Positions 1-7,779 are shown, counted from the first letter of the stretch. The stretch: 18,374 bases of DNA from Sulfurovum sp. (GCA_027038155.1 JALVXW010000342.1:1-18374); one strand, 5' to 3'. Program-made: numbers and translations. Notes: a model not told the origin generated them from the sequence alone.

Positions 1-332
1 CAGACATCGTCACTATCTGTATGGGACAAGCTGCCTCTATGGGTGCTTTTTTGCTCTCTTCAGGTACTCCGGGTAAGCGTTATGCACTTCCCAATGCACG
101 TATTATGATTCATCAACCTTCAGGTGGCGCACAGGGGCAATCAACAGATATTCAGATACAAGCCGAAGAGATACAAAGACTCAAAGATACACTCAATGAG
201 ATTATGGCAAAAAACTGTGGCAAAAAAGCCAAGCAGTTAGAGAAAGATACAGAGCGTGATAACTTTATGTCCTCAAAAGAGGCATTGGAGTACGGACTTA
301 TTGATAAAGTCTTAACTAAAAGTTTTGTATAG
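1..332 (+). CDS. clpP: ATP-dependent Clp protease proteolytic subunit (3' part)
   Basis: C-terminal 109 residues of ClpP, the serine peptidase that forms the barrel of ClpXP/ClpAP and degrades unfolded or tagged cytoplasmic proteins. The reading frame is open from base 3 and continues upstream of the window, so the start and N-terminal part are missing. All three catalytic residues are visible: the nucleophilic Ser in GQAASMGAFLL, the His in MIHQPSGG and the Asp in DTERDNF. The C-terminus (EYGLIDKVL) is typical of the family. In full-length ClpP of about 195 residues, the missing part is roughly the first 85. Def begins 10 nt after the stop on the same strand, so the two genes are probably co-transcribed. 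Identity is secure. Confidence 0.97.
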   Translation, partial: DIVTICMGQAASMGAFLLSSGTPGKRYALPNARIMIHQPSGGAQGQSTDIQIQAEEIQRLKDTLNEIMAKNCGKKAKQLEKDTERDNFMSSKEALEYGLIDKVLTKSFV

Positions 333-342
333 GTTTTAAGAA

Positions 343-873
343 GTGGTTCGAGAGATTGTAGTCTATCCAGACAAAAGATTGAAGCTTATATCAAAAGAGG
401 TTAGCTCTTTTGATAGTGAATTGCATACCTTGCTAGATGATATGTATGAGACTATGCGGTCTAAAAATGGGGTAGGGCTGGCAGCCATTCAGGTGGGTGT
501 TGCTCTGCGTGCTTTGATTATTAATATTCCTTTAGAAGAGAAAGAGGGAGAGCATGACCAGCCCAAAGAGAATACGCTAGAGATGATAAATCCTGTTATT
601 GTTGAACAAGATGGTACAGAGAAGTTTCAAGAGGGGTGTCTCTCTATCCCTGGTGTCTATGAAGATGTTGAACGTGCCAAGTATGTAAAGGTAGAGTATT
701 TTGACAGAGAGGGCAAAAAACAGACAATAGAAGATGATGATTTTTTGGCTATAGCCATGCAACATGAGATAGATCATCTTGACGGTAAAGTTTTTATAGA
801 AAAGCTCTCTTTTTTAAAACGTAAAAAGTTTGAAAAAGAGTGGGCAAAAAAGATAAAAGAGAAAAAAATCTAA
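343..873 (+). CDS. def: Peptide deformylase
   Basis: Def removes the formyl group from the initiator Met of new proteins and is an iron- or zinc-dependent hydrolase. The 176-residue protein carries all three signature motifs: GVGLAAIQ (43-50), EGCLS (97-101, metal-binding Cys99) and HEIDH (141-145, two metal-binding His and the catalytic Glu). The start is GTG at 343, the only one giving the family N-terminus (MVREIVVYPDKRL). The ribosome binding site before it is weak (TAAGAA, very close). It lies 10 nt after clpP. The C-terminal tail is rich in Lys, as I recall for Campylobacter Def. A hairpin followed by T residues lies just after the stop. Length and motifs are normal, with no sign of damage. 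Confidence 0.96.
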   Translation: MVREIVVYPDKRLKLISKEVSSFDSELHTLLDDMYETMRSKNGVGLAAIQVGVALRALIINIPLEEKEGEHDQPKENTLEMINPVIVEQDGTEKFQEGCLSIPGVYEDVERAKYVKVEYFDREGKKQTIEDDDFLAIAMQHEIDHLDGKVFIEKLSFLKRKKFEKEWAKKIKEKKI

Positions 874-900
874 AAAAACATGTCAATTTGACATCTTTTT
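872..900 (+). terminator. Hairpin with T-tract after def
   Basis: The sequence at 880-894 is an inverted repeat, ATGTCAA-T-TTGACAT, which folds as a 6-bp stem with a 3-nt loop. It is preceded by an A-run (872-878) and followed by C and five T (896-900), so it fits a rho-independent terminator that could work in both directions. The right arm, TTGACA at 888-893, also matches a sigma-70 -35 box, so the element could serve as a promoter part for comM instead or as well. The stem has few G-C pairs, so termination strength is uncertain. Confidence 0.6.
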
Positions 901-934
901 GCTTTCTGCTAAAAAATTATGTCACACTTTTGTT

Positions 935-2521
935 ATGAATGCAAAAGTAGATAGTGGTACACCACTCCAAAATAGTTCAAATGTAAAAGAAAAATCTAAA
1001 AAAGAAGCAATTGTCAATAGGCTTACTTGTGCCACCCTAGAGGGAGTCAATGCAAAGGTGATAGAGGTAGAGGCTACCTTTACCAAAGGTTTACCTGGCT
1101 TTGCGGTGGTAGGGTTGGCCTCTTCAGATATACAAGAGGCAAAAGAGCGTGTCAAGTCAGCACTGCTTACGAATGAATTTGTCTTTCCTCCGCTGAAAAT
1201 TACCGTAAACCTCAGCCCTAGTGACATCAAAAAAAATGGTACCCATTTTGACTTGCCATTGGCACTTTTGGTGGCACTGAATAAGCAGAGTTTTGAAGAA
1301 GAGGGGCTTTTTGTCTTTGGTGAACTGGGACTTGACGGACGTGTAAAAAGCTCATCAATGCTCTTTCCTCTTATTCTCTCTCTTAAAGAGCAGGGGCTCA
1401 TTAAAAGAGCCATTGTCCCCAAAGAGGCAATAGTCTATCTTAGCCATATTTCAGGGGTGGACTTTATCGCAGTAGATACACTCAATGAAGCGATTGTACT
1501 CCTTAGTAAAGGGGAGTTTCAAAGCAATGTGAAAAAGTTTGACTATGATGCCAAAAGTTTTATACTAGATACCACCCCTTACTATTATGAAGAACGCTAC
1601 GAGAGTGACTTTTTGGATGTCAAAGGACAGAGGGTAGCCAAACGTGCTGCACTTATTGCAGCTGCTGGAATGCACAATCTCTTTATGGAGGGAAACCCTG
1701 GGTGTGGTAAGAGCATGATAGCCAAACGTATTAAAGATATTCTTCCACCCATGCAAGAAGAAGAGCTGCTCTCCATAGCCAAACATCAGTTTTTAGATGG
1801 ACAGACTCCCAGTTTTAAAGCCATACGACCGATGCGGTCACCACACCATACGGCCACCTCTGCGTCTATCTTTGGTGGAGGAAGTGGACAGGCAAAAATT
1901 GGGGAAGTGGCACTTGCTTCCAAAGGGATACTCTTTTTTGATGAGATTCCACACTTCTCCAAGCAGGTGCTAGAAGCGATGCGTGAACCACTGCAAGATA
2001 AAAAAGTACACATTGCCAGAGTCAATGCCAAGATAGAGTATGAAGCAGATATTATGTTTGTCGCAGCTCAAAACCCATGTCCTTGCGGAAACCTGCTCTC
2101 CAAAGTGCAAGCCTGTCGTTGTACAGAGGTAGAGATAAAACGCTATGCCAACAAACTCTCTGACCCCTTTTTGGACCGTATAGACCTCTTTGTGGTGATG
2201 CAGGAGGTACAAAGCGGTGACAAGAGTGACGTAAGCTCAAAAGCTATGCACAAAGCGGTTATAGAAGCCTTTAAGAGGCAAAAACAACGCAAACAACTCC
2301 GACTCAATGGTAAACTGGCAGAAGATGAGATAGAGCAGTATTGTGTTTTGCGTAGCGATGCCGAAACAATACTAGAGAGTGCCATTAGCAAGTTTGGTTT
2401 ATCACACAGGAGTATCGCCTCTATTAAAAAGATAGGACGCACCATAGCAGATTTGAACGGACATGAATTGATAGAGAAGAAAGATGTGTTGGAAGCGTTG
2501 AGTTACAGGAGAAGAAAGTAG
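935..2521 (+). CDS. comM: ComM/YifB-type AAA+ ATPase (Mg-chelatase-like)
   Basis: Homologue of ComM, a hexameric helicase that promotes branch migration when incoming single-stranded DNA is integrated during natural transformation. It was formerly annotated as a magnesium chelatase-like protein. The 528-residue product (from ATG 935) has an N-terminal ChlI-like domain (starting near NRLTCATLEGV, then GLPGFAVVGL), Walker A GNPGCGKS at about 253-260, Walker B ILFFDEIP at about 332-339, the Cys cluster CPCG...CRC near residues 382-397 and a C-terminal Mg_chelatase_C region. Start choice is uncertain: TTG 899 is also in frame but lies inside the preceding hairpin, and neither start has a clear Shine-Dalgarno site. 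From ATG 935 the protein has about 26 extra polar residues before the usual family start. It is flanked on both sides by hairpins with the same core. Confidence 0.92.
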   Translation: MNAKVDSGTPLQNSSNVKEKSKKEAIVNRLTCATLEGVNAKVIEVEATFTKGLPGFAVVGLASSDIQEAKERVKSALLTNEFVFPPLKITVNLSPSDIKKNGTHFDLPLALLVALNKQSFEEEGLFVFGELGLDGRVKSSSMLFPLILSLKEQGLIKRAIVPKEAIVYLSHISGVDFIAVDTLNEAIVLLSKGEFQSNVKKFDYDAKSFILDTTPYYYEERYESDFLDVKGQRVAKRAALIAAAGMHNLFMEGNPGCGKSMIAKRIKDILPPMQEEELLSIAKHQFLDGQTPSFKAIRPMRSPHHTATSASIFGGGSGQAKIGEVALASKGILFFDEIPHFSKQVLEAMREPLQDKKVHIARVNAKIEYEADIMFVAAQNPCPCGNLLSKVQACRCTEVEIKRYANKLSDPFLDRIDLFVVMQEVQSGDKSDVSSKAMHKAVIEAFKRQKQRKQLRLNGKLAEDEIEQYCVLRSDAETILESAISKFGLSHRSIASIKKIGRTIADLNGHELIEKKDVLEALSYRRRK

Positions 2522-2525
2522 AGCG

Positions 2526-2552
2526 ATCTGTCAAGTTTGACAGATTGTTTTT
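2526..2552 (+). terminator. Rho-independent terminator of comM
   Basis: A perfect 9-bp inverted repeat, ATCTGTCAA (2526-2534) and TTGACAGAT (2537-2545), sits 4 nt after the comM stop. It is followed by TG and five T (2548-2552). The inner two A-T pairs probably open to form the loop. The T-run overlaps the stop codon of the convergent yeiH-family gene. The TGTCAA/TTGACA core is the same as in the hairpin upstream of comM. Confidence 0.75.
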
Positions 2553-3615
2553 ATGCACCTACAACTACTTTTGTAACGATAAATCCACCAACGACAAGCC
2601 AAACAAACATGCTCAAAGCAGTATAGAGCGGTGCAAGTCCCAAACCTTTAAATTTGGCAAAGATGGTTCCCATACCCAGAGCAGTCATTGCCATAGTAAG
2701 CAGAAATGTATCAATTTGGTTAATCATATCTACAATATTTTGTGGAATAAAATGAAATGAGTTAAACCCTGCCACCATAATGAAATAGACAGCAAACCAA
2801 GGGATAACCAGTTTTGTTTTTTCACTTCGGCTACCACCCTCTTTTTTGGCTGACCAAGCAAGGTAAAGACCAAGCACGATGAGCATAGGAGCAATCATAA
2901 TCACACGTGTCATCTTGACAATGACTGCGGCATCAGCCATCTCTTTTGGGCTTCCTGGTACAGAGGCAGGTACAGCAACAACTTGAGCAACTTCGTGGAT
3001 AGTCCCTCCTACATAGATACCAAAGGTACGAGGGTCCATGTGCAAGAAGCCTACAGCATCTTTGATAATGGTCTCATACATCACAGGGTAGAGGAACATA
3101 GAGATGGTACCAAAAAGTACCACCATAGAGACAGCAATGGCAGTTTTGTACTCTTCGGCTTTAAGTACAGGCTCTGTTGCCAAAACGGCAGCGGCACCAC
3201 AGACAGAAGCACCAGAAGCAGTCAAAATAGAGGTGTCCTTCTCCATGCCAAAGATTTTAAATCCTAACCAAGAGCCAATAATGAGTGTACTAGAGAGCAT
3301 AATAAGAGAGACCAAGAAGCCATCTAGTCCTACTTCTGCTATCTGTTGAAATGTAATTCTAAATCCATAAATAACAATAGCAAAACGTAAAATCTTTTTA
3401 GCTGAAAAGGTAATACCGCTTTGCCATGCTTTGGGCATATTGTTGTGTAGTGTATTGGCATAGAAAATACCCATAACAATACCAATGACAAGAGGGGAGA
3501 GCCCCAATGCTTTGACTGGACCTAAACCAGCAATAAATGTAGCTGCAGCTGCAAAAATAGCCACAAAAAGAATACCACTAAGGGTACCTGTACGATTTTC
3601 TGGTGAAAATGCCAT
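2551..3615 (-). CDS. YeiH/UPF0324-family putative sulfate exporter, membrane protein
   Basis: A 354-residue protein, hydrophobic throughout with about ten predicted membrane segments, of the YeiH family (UPF0324, Cons_hypoth698), whose members are annotated as putative sulfate exporters. Family-typical segments are visible: the glycine-rich GLSPLVIGIVMGI near residues 38-50, the ASVCGAAAVLATEP segment in the middle and the GGTIHEVAQVVAV segment further on. The ATG at 3615 is preceded by a good ribosome binding site (AAAGGA). It diverges from a YeiE-like LysR gene, the same arrangement as yeiE-yeiH in E. coli, which supports both assignments and suggests that the LysR protein controls it. The transported substrate is not proven for the family; sulfate or sulfite export is inference. 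The gene converges on comM. Confidence 0.88.
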   Translation of the reverse strand: MAFSPENRTGTLSGILFVAIFAAAATFIAGLGPVKALGLSPLVIGIVMGIFYANTLHNNMPKAWQSGITFSAKKILRFAIVIYGFRITFQQIAEVGLDGFLVSLIMLSSTLIIGSWLGFKIFGMEKDTSILTASGASVCGAAAVLATEPVLKAEEYKTAIAVSMVVLFGTISMFLYPVMYETIIKDAVGFLHMDPRTFGIYVGGTIHEVAQVVAVPASVPGSPKEMADAAVIVKMTRVIMIAPMLIVLGLYLAWSAKKEGGSRSEKTKLVIPWFAVYFIMVAGFNSFHFIPQNIVDMINQIDTFLLTMAMTALGMGTIFAKFKGLGLAPLYTALSMFVWLVVGGFIVTKVVVGA

Positions 3616-3663
3616 ATAAATCCTTTTTTTACAAAATAAAGTTCAATATTATTGATAACAATT

Positions 3664-3692
3664 TTGGAATCATACTATAAATTTGATATAAT
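3664..3692 (+). promoter_or_regulatory. Promoter of the LysR gene
   Basis: TTGGAA (3664-3669) and TATAAT (3687-3692) are separated by 17 nt, a near-consensus sigma-70 promoter pointing at the LysR gene. The start of transcription would be near 3699, leaving a leader of about 50 nt that contains the palindrome at 3703-3714. For the divergent yeiH-family gene only weak candidates exist on the other strand. Confidence 0.6.
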
Positions 3693-3702
3693 AGGCAAAT
3701 AA

Positions 3703-3714
3703 AAGTAATTACTT
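3703..3714. promoter_or_regulatory. 12-bp palindrome, candidate LysR operator
   Basis: AAGTAATTACTT is a perfect palindrome between the divergent yeiH-family and LysR genes. LysR-type regulators bind short AT-rich dyads in such shared regions. The position, just after the probable transcription start of the LysR gene, would suit autorepression. Binding is inference from position and symmetry. Confidence 0.4.
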
Positions 3715-3747
3715 ATAATAATCATTAAAAATGAACAAAGAGAGGCA

Positions 3748-4680
3748 ATGAAATTAACACTACGACAGATGGAAATATTTTTAAATGTGGTCAAGTCCGG
3801 GCATTTAACCAATGTGGCAAGAGAGATGAAGCTTAGTCAATCGGCAGTCTCTATGTCTATTAAGGAGCTAGAAAATATATTGGGACGACCTGTTTTTGAC
3901 AGAATAAATAAAAAACTAGTACTCAATGAGGTGGGGCGTGCTTTTCATAAAGAGATTGATCCTCTTTTTAAAAAACTTTCAGATATTGAGTATGAGTTCA
4001 AAAACTCAGAGAATAAAGGGATGATACGTGTGGGAGCAAGTACAACCATTGTAGATTATTTGATGCCCTCCATCATCTGTGCCTATATGAGTTCTTATCC
4101 TGATGTAAAAATTACCCTTAAAGAGGGTAATACCCAAGAGATTGCAGAGATGATCAAAGAGGGGAGTATTGATATTGGTTTTGTAGAAGGATTTGTTTCT
4201 GGTTTGGATATTGTTAAAGAAAAAATAGGTGTGGATGAGCTTTTGATTGTAACAGAAAATAAGAAAATTACTAATGGTGAACCTGTCTATATTGATACAT
4301 TAGCTCCAATGCGTTGGGTTTTAAGAGAAGAGGGATCTGGTACGAGAGAGGTGTTTTTGGATTATATTAAAGAAAAAGTAGATGATTTAAATATCTTTTT
4401 GGAATTAGGGCATACAGAGTCTATTAAAAGTATTTTAAAAAACCGTGAATGTTTGACTTGTATCTCTAAAATTTCTGTAGAGAAGGAGCTTAATGAAGGT
4501 AAACTCTTTAGGGTGCCTGTAAAAAACTTTGAATGCAAAAGAGACTTTTTGATGGTGTATCATAAAGACAAATACCACTCATCACTCTTTGAAAAATTTG
4601 TATTTTTTTCTAAAAAATTGATGATGCAGATGCTTGATAGTGATCATAGTATTTGTGCAATTGATTTGGCACAAAAATAG
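3748..4680 (+). CDS. LysR-family regulator, YeiE-like
   Basis: A 310-residue LysR-type transcriptional regulator. Residues 1-60 form the winged helix-turn-helix (LRQMEIFLNVVKSG, then LSQSAVSMSIKELE as the recognition helix region, then the FDR motif). The rest is the ligand-binding domain, with VGASTTIVDYLMP near residue 94, IDIGFVEG and the segment WVLREEGSGTRE. These match my recollection of E. coli YeiE, which also lies divergently next to yeiH. YeiE-type regulators have been linked to sulfite sensing in Cronobacter, so a role with oxidised sulfur anions is plausible. The start is ATG 3748 with AGAGAGG a few bases upstream. About 320 bp without a convincing gene follow. Confidence 0.9.
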   Translation: MKLTLRQMEIFLNVVKSGHLTNVAREMKLSQSAVSMSIKELENILGRPVFDRINKKLVLNEVGRAFHKEIDPLFKKLSDIEYEFKNSENKGMIRVGASTTIVDYLMPSIICAYMSSYPDVKITLKEGNTQEIAEMIKEGSIDIGFVEGFVSGLDIVKEKIGVDELLIVTENKKITNGEPVYIDTLAPMRWVLREEGSGTREVFLDYIKEKVDDLNIFLELGHTESIKSILKNRECLTCISKISVEKELNEGKLFRVPVKNFECKRDFLMVYHKDKYHSSLFEKFVFFSKKLMMQMLDSDHSICAIDLAQK

Positions 4681-4844
4681 TATTTAATAGACAATATCCG
4701 CCTTGCTATGGATGCAGATGTTCGCAGAAAATGTCCTTGGGGTACAAATTTTATGTAGTTTTGTAAATACAATCATCAAACAAATCCGAAGAATTCTATT
4801 TCAAAATTTGGGTCCATTGTCTAATGACATTTCTGTTTTTTAGA

Positions 4845-4850
4845 TATAAT
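4845..4850 (+). promoter_or_regulatory. Candidate -10 box of the glycosyltransferase operon
   Basis: TATAAT lies about 150 nt before the first glycosyltransferase gene, after a T-rich stretch. No good -35 box is visible at normal spacing, which is common for sigma-70 promoters of Campylobacterota. It is the best promoter candidate before the three-gene operon starting at 5000. Confidence 0.35.
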
Positions 4851-4903
4851 AAACTTTAATAAAGCCTTATATTGCGGAGATTAGAGCTATTTTTTTGACT
4901 ATC

Positions 4904-4927
4904 CGAAGGGTTTGAATCCCTCTTCTA
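4904..4927 (+). other. tRNA T-arm-like sequence, possible tRNA remnant
   Basis: AGGG-TTTGAAT-CCCT forms a 4-bp stem around a seven-base loop that matches the tRNA T-loop except for T in place of the usual C (TTCGAAT). The following bases (CTTCTATC) would be in the place of the acceptor 3' strand, but no matching 5' strand, anticodon arm or CCA is present. At most this is a decayed tRNA 3' end. Chance is also possible. Confidence 0.25.
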
Positions 4928-4999
4928 TCTATTATTCTAACATACAAATAATCTATGCTACAATATGCTCTATATTTAGACTTAAAGAAAACATAGACA

Positions 5000-6754
5000 A
5001 TGATATTAAAAAACCCTTATTTCTTGCACCTTTTTTCAATCTTTCCTTTGCTACTTTTTCTTTTGTTTTATGCAAAAGGTATAGGCTATACAGGATTGTT
5101 TATTGTATTGATAGTTTGGATTGCCTTTAACAGTTATCGGTTTTTTCATAATAAAAAAATGACTACTTTACCTTTGGTCTATCTTTTGTTGGGAAGTTTT
5201 TATCTGTATGCATTTGGTGATTTAGGCAGCACAAGCACGCCGCAAACCTATGAGCGTCTTAAAGATGGGCAAGGGGTAGCACTTTTTGATTTTGGTAAAA
5301 AAACAAAGATAGATAAGCTTTGCTACTATGTAGGGATAGACAAAGATGTCAATTTTGTACTAGAGTATAGATATCACAATAGATGGACACCTTTTTATAG
5401 GTATGAAAACAGTTACCCCTACTCCTTTAGGTGGCGATGCATAGAGAAGAGCTATCGTACACAAAAGGTACTCTTTAGGGTTACAAAAAATGAGATGATG
5501 CTCAATGAGGTACGTTTTTTCTATAAAGATAAAGAGCTTCCCTATACCACAAGCAAAAAGTTTTTAAATGATGAGCCTCAAACAAAAGTAGATATGACAT
5601 ACAGGGGCGGTATGTTTTTTGATGAAATCTATTTTGGACGTGCAGCGTATGAGATAAGCCATCATCACTATATGTATGAAAATACACACCCCTATTTGGG
5701 GAAAATGCTTATCATTCCCGGGATTAAACTATTTGGGATGACTCCGTTTGGTTGGCGTTGTATCAATGTGCTTTTTGCAGGGTTTTTTATATGGCTGGCA
5801 TACGCTTTTGCAGTAAAGATATTCAAAGAGGAGTCGTATGGTTTTATGGCTGCTTTTTTGATGACTTATAGTTTTATGCACTTTACGCAAGCACGTATTG
5901 GGCTTATTGATACCTTTGGTGTAGGGTTTGTCTTTGCTTCCTATTTTTATCTGTATCGCTTTATCGTAAAGCAACAACTCTCCTTTTTGTGGATGAGTGG
6001 GATACTCTTTGGATTGGCTGCTTCTGTGAAGTGGTCGGCACTCTTTGCCGCAGGAGGGTTCGTGTTTATTGCCTTTTATCTCCTTGTGACCAAATACCCG
6101 CTAGAAAAACGTTTTAGAGGATACAGACTTCTTTTGTATGGCTTTTTAAGTTATGGGATAGTAGCATCTATCGTCTATCTGTTAAGCTTTTTTGAGATTT
6201 TTGCACAGGGGCGTGGACTACAAGGTGTGATAGAGTATAATATCAACATGTACCACTACCACGCTATGCTTCAGGCGACACACCCTTATAGCTCTTCATG
6301 GTGGACATGGCCACTTGATATCAAGCCTATGGGCTATTATAGGCAAGAGCATGATGGGCTCATCAGTAGCATTAATGCTTTTGGTAATCCCGCTATCTTT
6401 TGGACAGGTATTGTTGCCATACTCTACTTAGGTTATGCTATGTTGGTACGAAAATCACTTGAAGCATCTTTTTTGCTTTTTGCTTTTTTGGGACTCTATT
6501 TGCCTTATGCAGGGATAAGCAGACTCATGTTTATCTATCATTTTTACTATGCTGTGCCTTTTATGGTATTAGCGATTGTCTATATGTTTAGAGATATGGT
6601 GGCAAGATTTGTATGGGCAGGTAAATTTGTTTGGGTCTATTTGGCTCTTGTTGCAGGACTCTTTTTGCTCTTTTACCCTGTTTTGAGTGGCTATGAGGTA
6701 GAGAAGAGTTTTGTGGACTATTGGCTAAGATGGTCATCGAAGTGGTGGTTTTAG
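5000..6754 (+). CDS. GT39 (PMT-type) dolichyl/polyprenyl-phosphate-mannose-protein mannosyltransferase-like protein
   Basis: A 584-residue integral membrane glycosyltransferase of the GT-C fold. Three membrane segments come first (about 8-24, 31-47, 56-72), then a soluble, beta-rich stretch (about 73-200), then the PMT hallmarks: FFDEIYFGRAAYE with the acidic pair at 208-209, HPYLGK at 230-235 and ARIGLIDTF near 298-306, followed by further membrane segments. The C-terminal part (IYHFYYAVPF ... YPVLSGY) matches the four-helix C-terminal domain of PMTs. Known PMTs transfer mannose from a polyprenyl phosphate to Ser/Thr of secreted proteins. Here both sugar and acceptor are unknown. The soluble insert before the DE motif, with the feel of a galactose-binding or discoidin-like fold, is unusual. 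The ribosome binding site is weak. The GT2 gene follows after 18 nt. Confidence 0.88.
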   Translation: MILKNPYFLHLFSIFPLLLFLLFYAKGIGYTGLFIVLIVWIAFNSYRFFHNKKMTTLPLVYLLLGSFYLYAFGDLGSTSTPQTYERLKDGQGVALFDFGKKTKIDKLCYYVGIDKDVNFVLEYRYHNRWTPFYRYENSYPYSFRWRCIEKSYRTQKVLFRVTKNEMMLNEVRFFYKDKELPYTTSKKFLNDEPQTKVDMTYRGGMFFDEIYFGRAAYEISHHHYMYENTHPYLGKMLIIPGIKLFGMTPFGWRCINVLFAGFFIWLAYAFAVKIFKEESYGFMAAFLMTYSFMHFTQARIGLIDTFGVGFVFASYFYLYRFIVKQQLSFLWMSGILFGLAASVKWSALFAAGGFVFIAFYLLVTKYPLEKRFRGYRLLLYGFLSYGIVASIVYLLSFFEIFAQGRGLQGVIEYNINMYHYHAMLQATHPYSSSWWTWPLDIKPMGYYRQEHDGLISSINAFGNPAIFWTGIVAILYLGYAMLVRKSLEASFLLFAFLGLYLPYAGISRLMFIYHFYYAVPFMVLAIVYMFRDMVARFVWAGKFVWVYLALVAGLFLLFYPVLSGYEVEKSFVDYWLRWSSKWWF

Positions 6755-6772
6755 CTAGATGAGGAGAGAGCG

Positions 6773-7714
6773 ATGAAAATAGGTATTGTCATACCCTGCT
6801 ACAATGAAGAAGAGACACTTGTAGAGACAACCACAAGAGTCATGAGACTCTTAGAGGAGCTTAGCTCTAAAGAGGTGCTAGACAAAGAGAGTTTTATCTG
6901 TTTTGTAGATGATGGAAGTCAAGACAACACATGGCAAATGATAGAAAATCTAAAGCAACAGTATCCCTCGATTAGAGGGATAAAACTCTCTCGTAATTTT
7001 GGGCATCAAAATGCACTGATCGCAGGACTTATGCAGTGTAAAGATCATGCAGATGCTCTTATCTCTATGGATGCCGATTTACAAGATGATATTAACGTCA
7101 TTGTACAATTTGTAGAAAAATTTAAAGAGGGGTATGAGGTTGTTTATGGGGTACGAGAAGACAGAAGCAGTGATACTGCTATCAAGCGTAACAGTGCACA
7201 ACTGTTTTATCACTTTCAGCACTTTATGGGCATAGAAGCAGTGAGAAATCATGCTGACTATAGATTATTAAGCCATAAAGCACTCAATGCATTGGCTGCG
7301 TTTAAAGAGATTAATCTTTTTTTAAGAGGGATTGTTCCCTTGCTGGGTTTTCGCTCTTGCAGTGTTTACTATACCAGAGCAGAGCGTTTTGCAGGAGAAA
7401 GCAAATACCCTTTTCGCAAAATGGTACTTTTTGCACTAGATGGGATAACCTCTTTTTCTATCAAGCCACTTAGATTTATTACAGTCGTTGGGTTTATGCT
7501 TTTTATGCTCTCTTTGGTGGGTATCTTTTGGGTCATGATTGAAAAGTTTGTATTTGGCAATACGGTGCAAGGATGGGCATCTATGATGGTTTCTCTCTAT
7601 TTTATTGGGGGCATACAGGTCATGAGTCTGGGGATTATTGGTGAATATGTAGGAAGAGGGCTGCAAGAGAATAAAAGGCGTCCACGCTTTATTATAGACA
7701 GAGAGATTGTGTAA
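6773..7714 (+). CDS. GT2 polyprenyl-phosphate glycosyltransferase (DPM1/GtrB-like)
   Basis: A 313-residue family 2 glycosyltransferase that should move a sugar from a nucleotide sugar to polyprenyl phosphate on the cytoplasmic face. Visible motifs: IVIPCYNEEETL at the N-terminus, DDGS (46-49), SRNFGHQNAL (73-82), the metal- and nucleotide-binding DAD (100-102) followed by LQDD, and two C-terminal membrane segments (about 236-258 and 268-290) as in GtrB-type enzymes. The ATG is preceded by GAGGAGAG. It lies between two GT39-type genes on the same strand, which fits a supply role: its lipid-linked product would be the donor for them. The sugar (mannose, glucose or another) cannot be read from the sequence. 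Confidence 0.92.
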   Translation: MKIGIVIPCYNEEETLVETTTRVMRLLEELSSKEVLDKESFICFVDDGSQDNTWQMIENLKQQYPSIRGIKLSRNFGHQNALIAGLMQCKDHADALISMDADLQDDINVIVQFVEKFKEGYEVVYGVREDRSSDTAIKRNSAQLFYHFQHFMGIEAVRNHADYRLLSHKALNALAAFKEINLFLRGIVPLLGFRSCSVYYTRAERFAGESKYPFRKMVLFALDGITSFSIKPLRFITVVGFMLFMLSLVGIFWVMIEKFVFGNTVQGWASMMVSLYFIGGIQVMSLGIIGEYVGRGLQENKRRPRFIIDREIV

Positions 7715-7779
7715 AGGAAACCTCTAACACACGTATCTTACGGGCCGCCAATAAAAATTTCTAAAGGGGAGAAAAAAAG

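Larger units (their letters stand above)
4681..4999. other. Gene-poor intergenic stretch
   Basis: This 319-bp stretch separates the LysR gene from the glycosyltransferase operon. It holds no convincing gene. The longest + strand reading frame that I followed is 41 codons (4718-4843) with no proper ribosome binding site and no recognisable product. A TATAAT box at 4845-4850 and a tRNA T-arm-like sequence near 4904-4927 are listed separately. I see no terminator for the LysR gene. Confidence 0.6.

Noticed and set aside
899..934. TTG start for comM giving a 540-residue protein
   Set aside because: TTG 899 lies in the T-run of the hairpin after def, has no ribosome binding site, and would lengthen an N-terminus already longer than the family norm.
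922..1422. 166-codon open frame on the - strand inside comM
   Set aside because: It is antisense to a clear ComM coding sequence, has a low-complexity Ser-rich product and no recognisable domain.
4718..4843. 41-codon + strand frame after the LysR gene
   Set aside because: No proper ribosome binding site or promoter and no recognisable product. It might be a decayed gene fragment, but nothing positive supports it.
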